64,000 nt of DNA from Carettochelys insculpta (Eukaryota > Chordata > Testudines > Carettochelyidae). The DNA lies in assembly GCF_033958435.1 (NCBI RefSeq), contig NC_134137.1, forward strand, positions 113,780,501 through 113,844,500, written 5' to 3'. The translations under genes were made by a program, and so were the position numbers. The notes under the pieces were generated by a model, which was not told where the DNA came from, searched no databases, and was given only the letters and a program-made list of their open reading frames with translations. Shown one piece after another: positions 55,369 to 64,000 of this stretch; the first letter of the stretch is position 1, and each line of letters starts with the position of its first letter.

Positions 55369-57805
55369 TGATTCCCTACACTCTTATTTTTATTTGACTT
55401 TTTCTGTCTGCGAATAGACGTTGATTTCTTTTTTCCATTGTGCTGTCCAACTGGCCATAATGAAGGCAGACCAGAGCAAGTATTCCACACAGCCTTATGA
55501 AAACTAATATATAAAACCAGAGAAATTAGCTTTAACACCCACCCTCTCACTCCTGCAATTTTCTGCGTATGGGGAAGGGTCAGATTCCTTTTACCTCAAC
55601 CCATAGAAAGCTACAGGGAAAATGTGATTTCTTTTGGGCAGTCATTTTTCTCAAAATCTAATATATCCCACTCCTGCTAATCACACCCACTGCTATTCTC
55701 CATGTTTGCCATCACAACAGCTGCAGTGTCATCATATTCATTGGTTGATGCTGTAATGTAGCTTATCTGTTACCAAAATCAGAATGGACAGAATCAGAAT
55801 TCCCTGTAAGCTGAGTGCTTGGATGACCACCCAGGATAAATTCAGGTGCTGTTCAGCTGATTGGCAGAGTGCCCACAGCTGTCCACAGCTAGCAGTATGT
55901 GTTTCTATTGGTGGTGAAGAGCATACATGCCTCAGTGTACATAACAAAAGTTATTCCACACATGGATGGAAAAAATAGACGGAACATTGGACAGAGATCT
56001 ACAAAAATTGTTTTCTGCCTCCCTAGGGGTGAATTTACAAAGAAACTTCAGACACTGTAATGCAACAGCACTCATATTAATATGGGTGCTGAGAGGCAAC
56101 CTAGATTATCCATTTTGAAGTTGATAAAGAGGATATGATGCCTTTACCTCTGTTTCCTACAGGGTACCCTGTGGAAACTCTCATTTTTTCTTAAATAGGC
56201 TGTGCTTTCTGAATTGGGGTCTCCTGCTGCTTCTATTGCTGCAACAACATAATGCTTCACTACCTCAAAAACAAATTTTAGCAGAATTGCATAGTTGTGC
56301 AACCAAGATGATGGGGCTGATTCAGCTTTCACAAAAGTCAGTGGCAAAGCTCAGTGGAGTCCAAGCTACAGAATAGATCTTTAGAATTAGACTAGCCAGT
56401 GGAGTTAGGAATTTAGTGATGGTTGTTTATAGTTTGAAACTGAAAGAAGTATGACTCTGCTTCGTGGTTACCAATAATTTTGTCCAGCACTATTTGAGAC
56501 AACTGTACGATTTCCTGTTAAGATTAAAATCATAACAATGAACAAAACTTTTCATCTTTTTCTGCTGACTAATGGTGGACAAGCAATACAGTTCATGGCT
56601 ACATGTGGACACTGAATGATTTGTCCTCAGCCTCCCTTGTACCATCACATTTTTAGTCTACCAGGGAATTATTTCCATTGCAAACTAGTCTTAACATTAG
56701 TCTTTCAAAGTCGTAGGCGTCACTTTCACACAACATCACGATCACCCACTGGTCTTGCCATTATGGTTGTTTGTCTGCAAAGACTCCAGTGATTCATTCA
56801 ATAAATTGGAGGTTCTAAAACCATGGTGGAGCAGTACAGGCTCTCCCAGAGGTGACTCCAGGGGCTGGACCAAGGCACAGTCCTTTAACAGCTGTAATAT
56901 TTGATATTGTTTTTGCTGCCTTTTTTCAGAAAGCATGCTGCTGCTATTCCTGTAGCACTGCCTAGGCTTTCTAGTCTGTCTCTCTCTCTTCTTGGTCTTT
57001 TTGTAACAATCTGTGTAGGCCAGTACCCACTCTTACAGTATGCACTAAACAGTAAATACTGTAAGGTTAGAATCCTTTCCATTTTAACTCAGTTTCATTT
57101 CTTTTAACTTACTTTCGAATTCTTTTTGTGCTGGCAAATGTCCGTGCTCAAACTCTGCCTGGTTGCCATTTACACTGTATGCTGGCAACTCAGTGATATA
57201 TGGGGATTGGATCTGGAACCTTGTACTGTTTGAGATGTAGAGGCATCTTCACTGTCTATCCATTAATAGGGAAAACTACTGTCTCCAAGACCAGCCACTA
57301 GAGAGAAACATGATCACAAATGCTAAGCCAGTACTTTTTATATGTTATTACTAAAGTCCCCCTGTGAGACAAACTAATTTTGAATGTATACGAGTTCAAG
57401 CTGTCATCTTGGGTACCATTTTTTAATGAGCTGGCATGTACAACTATAAAGTCATCAAAAAGAAATCTTTGACACCCGGAACTAATCTCCTTTAGTTCCA
57501 GTGAGAAAAGCCTGAAGTTTTGCATGTTGACGACCCCATGGTTTGTGTGTACTTGACCATGATTAACTGCACCTAGTCTATGATCCAACAGTTGACCTGT
57601 TCCTTCAGCATTGCCCATACGTGGCCTGTTTTCTTTTTCTGTACTTTTAATAAAAATAAAAGTGGTAGAGGCTCATTTCCCCACAACCCTTATGTATGTA
57701 TGTATGCATTTATCCTAAAAACAAAACCAACTTGATACAAAAACCGCTTGGAAATTAAGTACAACATCTAAGCTAAGGCAACATTAAAAATGACACATTG
57801 CTTAG
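55369..57805. other. AT-rich stretch with a short (TATG)n run
   Basis: A TATG repeat of about 16 bp lies at 57691-57706. Otherwise nothing recognisable; open frames lack conserved motifs. Confidence 0.4.
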
Positions 57806-58010
57806 ACATCTAGGCTGGACTATAGTAGACTAGGGTTCAGTTCCTGATCCTCCTCAGACTTCCAGTGTGAAACTTGGGACAAGTCACTTAGTCTTTCTAT
57901 GAGCTGTTCCCTATCTGTAAAATGGGGTAGTAACAATGTCTTACCTCACAGAAATGTTGGAGGCACTCAGATTCTACATTGGTAAAGGCAATATAAGTAA
58001 CTAAGACACA
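57806..58010 (+). mobile_element. MIR-like SINE
   Basis: AACTTGGGACAAGTCACTTA, GTCTTTCTATGAGC, ATCTGTAAAATGGGGTAGTA and CTTACCTCACAGAAATGTTG follow the MIR core in order (TTGGGCAAGTCACTTAACC, ATCTGTAAAATGGGGATAA, ACCTACCTCATAGGGTTGTTG). The 5' tRNA-like part is weak. Confidence 0.72.
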
Positions 58011-58988
58011 TAGATAGAGCTTAATGACTACATTCATACTGTACATTGCAGATGGCAGTGTGGAAGATCTGTACCGCTATATGCTTCAGTGAAAAGCAGA
58101 TGGTGACCACTCTGTAGCTTGTGGCTGTACGTTTCGGTGAAAGGCTCTGGCAGCAGAGAAGCAACAGGGAAATGCTCCAGTGGGAGCCTCAGTTAGGAGC
58201 TGGAGCCTGTCACAGTTGCTGAAGCCTTTCCCAACAGTGGCAAAGACTACAGCAGTGAGGAGTCAGTGAGAATTATGTTGTGAAAAACATCAGTGTAGTG
58301 GGGGTGGGGGACCCTGCCTAGGCAAGTCGAGAGCCATACAGGACAGATATTTATCAGATTAAGCCTCAGGTGTGTTTTTCCTTGTTTAAGCAGTTCCTCA
58401 CCATCTGCTGTTAATACCCATGCAAACAGGACATGTAGCATGTGTAATCACACCTCTGTAAGGCAGGCAGTAGAAAGGTACCTTACCATACAATGTGTAA
58501 GAATCACAAAATAGCAGAAAATTGTAACTCAGTATGCAAGATTGCTCCATGTGAGATTTCTCCTTTGTCTAATTAAAACTTTAGCACACTATATTACTGG
58601 CTTATGTTTTCAATAACATTGTATAAAAACACACAGGGTCAAGGGGACTAAAGGAGCTTTCAACTTTGTTACCCAGAGTCTGTGCAGCTGCTGGAGCCAG
58701 AGTGGCCCCCCAGCATACGTGTGGCTGTGCTTGGAGAGCTGCTGTAATTTAGGACAGCACTCCGTCTTTCATCCACAGACTGATACTTGGCTGCTCTGCG
58801 GCTGGCTAGAATCCCTGTAGCTTGTGCTGCTTACAGGGGGGTATTTTCTGGCAAGCTCTCTGCTACTCACACTCCCATCACTGAAATGCTCCTGTGCACT
58901 AGATCTTCAGGATGTTCTTCAGGAGACAGTCTGTGTCTGCTTTCCTCAGTTCTTGCACTGTGAAAGTCCTCCCCAGGCTGGATGCAGG
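58011..58988. other. Unassigned
   Basis: No recognisable frame or repeat between the MIR-like SINE and the hAT-like element. Confidence 0.4.
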
Positions 58989-59661
58989 GCAGTGGTGTCC
59001 AATAGTAATTGAACAATCACCACACTTGTCCTTGTCATCCTTCTGTATTCACCACCACCCCTCCCCACAGGCTCTAACAATGCCTCCCCTTCCGCCAGAG
59101 CCAGGTACTCCCAGCCTCCTCCCGACTCTAAATAAATGGAATACCAGAGCCAGGCACTATCTCTCCCCTCCTGATCTTAAAAAATGCCCCCCACCCAGAA
59201 CCAGGCACCACCCCTCCAGCTCTGAATAAACGACCTCCCTCAGAGCCAGGTACGCCTTCAGTAAATGCCCTCCCGCAGACCCAGGCAATGCCAGCCCCAT
59301 GCTCCCCGCCCCAAGCAAACTGGCGACTTACCAGAGTCACCGCCTCAGAGCTGCAGGCACCGTGCTGAGGCCCGAGCCACATCAAGCAGGAGCCATGCCA
59401 AGGCCCAAGCCAAGCCAGCAGGAGCCAAGCCGGGGCCCGCGCTGTGCCGGGGCAGGGGCCCAAGCCACCACTGCTGCCAGGCACTTTTTCCACCACATGG
59501 TGGGGCATGTGTGCAGAGCAGGCACATGACACTCACATGTGCAGCTTGGAGGAGCTGCATTTAAAGGCTCCAAGAGCTGCATGTGGTTCCAAAGCCAACT
59601 GCCATACCCTGCCATCCCATTCGCCATGTGTGGCAAGTGGGGAACATTTTGGACACTGTGG
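58989..59661. mobile_element. Probable hAT-type element with internal minisatellite
   Basis: GCAGTGGTGTCCAATAGT on the left and CATTTTGGACACTGTG on the right are inverted termini of the CAGTGGTGTCCAA kind. Flanks GATGCAGG and GATTTAGG agree at 6 of 8 positions, a plausible decayed 8-bp duplication. Between about 59076 and 59290, units of 35-55 bases repeat around CCAGAGCCAGGTAC/CCAGGCAC and CTCTAAATAAATG. G/C-rich segments with GAGCTGCATGTGG lie near the right end. No transposase is seen. Confidence 0.55.
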
Positions 59662-59846
59662 ATTTAGGGCCTTTAGCAGCTCTTCATGTGATTTTATGCC
59701 AGGTGAAAGGGCCAGAGTAGGGGGTTAGAATTTCAATCAGAATGTATAAAAGCTGTTTTCAAATTAAATAATTATTTGGAGTCCTACCTTTTCTATTACT
59801 GTCTTTATGATTGTAATGGTGCAACCTTAGCATCTGAAACTTTGAT

Positions 59847-59913
59847 CCAGTTCCCACTGAAATCTGTGGGAGTCTTACCATGGATTTCAATAGGAATTGG
59901 ATCAATTTCCTAA
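59847..59913. repeat. Imperfect palindrome (short repeat of unknown family)
   Basis: TTGATCCAGTTCCCACTGAA with ATCTGTGGGAGTCTTACC pairs with GGATTTCAATAGGAATTGGATCAA. Similar CCCATTGAAGTCAATGGGAG-type palindromes are common dispersed repeats in amniotes. Confidence 0.5.
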
Positions 59914-60794
59914 TGATTTGGTAGCTAATTAAATGCTAACACTGTTAATAACTCAAGATTAGTATTCAGAGCTCAGAATTCCAGTCTACCTATGAACCTG
60001 GTTTGGCAGTGCTGCTGTAAACATTCCAGTAAAGTCAACCATAAAATTCTTCAGACGTGATACTACTGCTGCTTTTGTAGTACTAGCTTCAGCTTGAGGC
60101 CCCACTGTGGTTGCTTTTACTTTTTCACTCTTTTCCACTGGAGGAAGCACTTTGGCAGCTTCTCCTTTTAACTAGAATCCCCATGACGACCTGCCTGCCC
60201 TTTTCCCATATTTCTGAGAGGCTGATTCTCTCATCAAACAATGTAATTATAAGCCTTCTCCATGGTCATAGTATTAGCTCTAGATACTGGTTTTGCCAAA
60301 GAAAAAGAAAATGTTTTGTTTTGGCAAAGAGATCAAAGAATGCAAATTACATAAAAATGTTGTGATTTTCGCCTGTGTGTGTGTACATCTCATACAGATT
60401 TCTTCCTGCTAGAGCTCACACAGATTGCCTCCTTCTCCAGCTTGCCCAAATCTTACTAAGTCACAATTTTAGCTAAATCTTTAGGTATTTACAGGGCTGT
60501 CAGAAACTAACCATCTGAAATGGGTCAGTGTTTTATAGATATTTTAAATACCTCACTCAAACTCATTATAAAAGCCATTGTTTTAAGAGTGAGAGACTGT
60601 AAAGCCTTAAAATGAATGTCTTAAAATCTTTGCCTTAAAACTAATCTGAATTAAAAACATTACTGAGCTGACAGGTATGGATTCTGACGGTGAAGGGATT
60701 GTACATTCAAACTCTCCCTGATTCCAGTGGACATGCAGTAATAATAGTAAGTCAAGTCCCATGTAGATTTGTCACTGGTAGGTGTCAAACAATT
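59914..60794. other. AT-rich stretch, nothing recognised
   Basis: No conserved frame; the short frame at 60111-60365 has no motif. Confidence 0.4.
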
Positions 60795-60945
60795 TTGTGA
60801 AAGTGAGCTGCTATTATTTCCATTTTACAGCTATGGAAACTGAGGCACAGAATAGTGATGCGTCTTCCCCAAGGTCACACAACAAATAAGTGACAGAACT
60901 AGAAATAAAATCCTTCCTCTCTTGCATTTTATATGTTGGACATGT
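60795..60945 (-). mobile_element. MIR-like SINE, reverse orientation
   Basis: On plus: ATTTCCATTTTACAGCTATG, GAAACTGAGGCACAGAATAG and CCCCAAGGTCACACAACAAA, the reverse of the MIR core (CATTTTACAGATGAGGAAAC, TGAGGCACAGAGAGG, CCCAAGGTCACACAGCT). It is well preserved over about 110 bp. Confidence 0.75.
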
Positions 60946-63900
60946 CTGAAATCTGTGGCCAAGTTACCACAATCACTACCTGAAGAAAACACAGCCAGCC
61001 CTTATTCGGCGCTTTAAAAAAGGTTATATTAGAAATCCTGTTAATGTATTTATTCAGAGTAGTACATTGCACCTATGGATGTGAAGCACTTCATTAACTG
61101 ATTCCAAACAAGCATCACTCCAAATTGGCACTGCATATTTTAGGCGACACTTCTCTATAACTGACTATGCAATTATTTGTCTGTAGCTCTCCTGAAACAA
61201 TGCAATAATATTTCTAATTCACAAAGTTTGGCTGCAAGAAGTGTGTAGGAGTGATAATTGTGATATGAAGGAAAAAAAACAACATAGATTCATGTCTTGT
61301 GGCCTGGGAAGTAAAGCCAGGCATGCACGCACAAACAAGACCAACACTCCTACTGGCAGAGCTGCTGCAGCCCGTTTCATGCACTGAAACAGTTCTTGTA
61401 CTAGCACTGATCTAAGCCACCAGCATCACAGGAGTTCTTACATTAGAGTTCGGTAGTGGCCTTAAAGGTACATATAATTACAATACTGTATGTTTTCCGC
61501 TAAATCTGCACTCACCCATGACATCTCCAAAAGAAACTTATTATACACATGGAAGAACAGCAGAGATGGGTTGCTTCTGAAAATCAGGGAGGGTGGCATC
61601 CTGAAAGAGGACATTTTGAGAGATGGATCTCAGGTGTCAGAAAGGATAGCTGTGGGCTAAATTCATTCCTGGTAGAACTCTAATGAAGCTATAGGCAGGG
61701 ATAAATATGAGCCAGCTGTAATATTAAACCAGGAGTGTTCAATATGTTTACTACCAAGGGTCTGACGTAAAGTTATTTCAGCATTTGAATTTCTAGCGAT
61801 AGCTTCAGATTCTTTCATAATTCCCTCACCTTTGTTGAGATCAGTCCCTATATGTTTCTGAGGTGTCCTGCCATACCTAGGCCTATATTGGATAAAAAAT
61901 ATTCACTGAATTGAATGGAGTTACAACAGAAACCCTTTAATCTACTTAATTGGATTCAGGCCCATTTTTTAAAAAGTTCCTTAATTTTCTGCTACAGGCA
62001 CCCAAAGTATCCTCATAAAAATCTCTCCAATATCACTGAAGGGCCAAACTGCCATTCAGTATAAATGCAAACCAGCAACCTAGAGAAACTGAAAGCTGAT
62101 GGACTCCAGTATCAGACCAGGCTTGCAAAATTTCCTCTTCTTAAATGTCTGAGAAAGAGGGATGAGTTTTGGATCCTACCATGCAGCCCATTAGTAAAAT
62201 TAGTTAGAAAAAAATCTTAAGACTGTTGACAGAATTTTATATTGAATTTTCCAGTTCTGATGCAACTAAATGAAATTTTCCATGAAATGATCACTGATTA
62301 TCTCTAGTTATCAGACCACAGCAGCGGAGTGAATTCCCAAACCAACAGATATCTAGGAGGAGCACTACCACTCACTGCTCAGTCAGATGATGGGGAATTC
62401 ATCTCAGGTGCCCCCACTGATGATAACAGCAGCAGTATAAATAAAAGCGGGGGGGGGGGGGGGGGGGCAGTCAGATCATTGGTATGTCCCAATGATTCCA
62501 GCTGACCCCTTTAATCAGTATAAAATAATGTCCCAAGTCTTTTTTAACAAATATAATGTAAATTCTGAGAAAGCTCTTAATTAGAATCGTGCCGGTAAGT
62601 AGTGTTATCATTCAGGGTTGTGTCCAGTCCTCTTTTATTTGTTACTTTCATAGTGAGCATTTGGTCTTCCATATGTGAAGGAAATAACTTCTGATGTTCT
62701 GCAGACAAAGAAAATTAACAAAATTAAACCATCTGGGTTTAAACACCACTAAAGCAGGAAACTGCTCTGCTAAACACTGAAAACATTATCTATAACTAAA
62801 GGTTATTTTACCAATGATTGCTAATATCCTTCATTAGTTATATAACCCTGGTATTTCCTGTATAGTGGAGTGCTGTAGTTTGGAAGCTTCATATACGGTT
62901 AAAATAAAAACTGTTTATATTATTCTGCGGTATTTAATTTTAATAGTTTATAACAGTTGCACATTTGAATGTATTTGTATAGCAATGTGTAGCATTTAGT
63001 GTTCAGATAATTTTAAATATATTAAGAGACAGAAAATAATATCAATCAGACCACACCTAATTCTCTGAGTAGATAATATATTGGTGGAATCCTTTCTGCC
63101 CATTCACTTCTAGTTAACATTGTCCATCACGAATAGCATTTGTAAAGTTAGCTATTTAACTACATTGTACAATTGTTGCCAGCAAAGGCAGTTTTGGACT
63201 ACAACTTTCAAGTAACTAACACTGCAGATCTGCTTCCTTTTTTCATTCTTAAATTTAAAATGCTAGAACAGGTTTTTGGGTTTTTTAACTTTGAAGTTTG
63301 ATAAAACTTTGATCTTGTTGATATCTGTGCATATTTTCACTGTAATCTGAAGGCCTTTACTTTTGTGCTAGGTGTTCTTGGAGATCCTGAGAAACTGCTT
63401 ACTTTAAAGAGAGCTCTAATCTAAACTTACATCTTTTACACAGAATTTGAAGATGTGAATTAAGGGGCTTTCATTTAAGTTTGAAGGAAAGCCTTCTCCT
63501 ATTGATATTACTTTAAGGTGTTATTCATCAGGCTGCTGGGGTCACAGATATGATTACAATCCCAATTTATTTATATTCTCTAAGGATGGAAAAAGGTGTC
63601 CCATATTTACCAAATAAATACAAGAGATCCACATCCTCAGGTGGAGGGCTGCTGGGAAGCAAGATTTTTGAAAGGGGCAATGCAAGTAAGACATATATAG
63701 TCGATGGAATATTTTGCAAAATATTTGGTCTTAGGTCAGATGATCTATTCAATTTTACTTTAATCCACTTGTGACAAATGAATTATTTACCTTAAAAATA
63801 AGATGCAAAAACTTTTCTCCTTTTATACATTTCAAGGAGGCAGACTAAGGTAGAAGCTTTCAGGTAAATTCAAGTCTTCATGATGATGTAGATCTCCATC

Positions 63901-64000
63901 CAGACTCAGTCCATTCTATGTAGTTGAGTAAGATTTAAATTTTCTTTTTTCTAGTAAATCCTGCTCTGATTTGCATGAATCAGGGTAGAGCTAAATGAAA
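60946..64000. other. AT-rich stretch, nothing recognised apart from a poly-G run
   Basis: No gene, RNA or clear repeat family is visible. The open frame at 63550-63774 has no recognisable motif. Confidence 0.4.
62449..62467. repeat. 19-base poly-G run
   Basis: Nineteen consecutive G residues, the longest homopolymer of G in the window, in otherwise AT-rich DNA. Run length may be affected by sequencing error. Confidence 0.9.

Noticed and set aside
58824..59229. Plus-strand frames over the 59-kb region as a gene
   Set aside because: They follow the minisatellite of a probable hAT element and have no conserved domain.

Overview
The window looks like non-coding vertebrate nuclear DNA, most likely from a turtle (a crocodilian or another sauropsid is less likely). 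This rests on repeat content: several CR1 LINEs, tRNA-derived SINEs that share the CR1 3' tail, Penelope-like (PLE) remnants with a GIY-YIG endonuclease, MIR-like SINEs, and many PIF/Harbinger-type DNA transposons and miniature derivatives (MITEs). I could not identify the species. I found no exon of a host gene, no tRNA or rRNA gene and no CRISPR. Every coding-like stretch I could recognise belongs to a mobile element.

Layout. 0-6 kb: a MITE, two tandem SINEs, a MITE inside a MITE, a 900-bp hAT element with an exact 8-bp target duplication, and a degenerate G-rich minisatellite. 6.3-9.5 kb: CR1-A (minus). 10-18 kb: a dense MITE cluster, an old CR1 (CR1-E) split by a palindromic MITE, and a 1.7-kb Harbinger-like element. 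18.5-19.6 kb: an LTR-like repeat whose inverted copy lies at 35.9-36.8 kb. 21-24.2 kb: CR1-B with the end of ORF1 and most of ORF2. 24.3-33 kb: one large Harbinger-like element (TSD TTA) that has received CR1-C, a SINE and a 4.1-kb coding Harbinger, H1. 33.5-38.2 kb: PLE with endonuclease ORF, a second hAT (exact 8-bp TSD), the LTR-like copy and MITEs. 45.1-47.7 kb: CR1-D with a PLE insertion. 49.7-52.9 kb: nested MITEs abutting a second coding Harbinger, H2. The rest is AT-rich sequence with scattered ancient repeats.

How the parts relate. H1 carries the two genes expected of PIF/Harbinger elements, arranged convergently: a transposase (plus strand) with one GT-AG intron and all DDE residues, and a Myb/SANT-like protein (minus strand). 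H2 keeps the same intron and arrangement but has lost an Asp of the triad and nearly all of the Myb-like gene. The MITEs share the GGC-(N)3-GTCTACA-type terminus and 3-bp target duplications with H1 and H2, so they were probably mobilised in trans by this kind of enzyme (inference). The CR1 machinery probably mobilised the SINEs through their shared 3' tail (established for turtle SINE/LINE pairs, inferred here). The insertion order can be read from nesting in at least six places.
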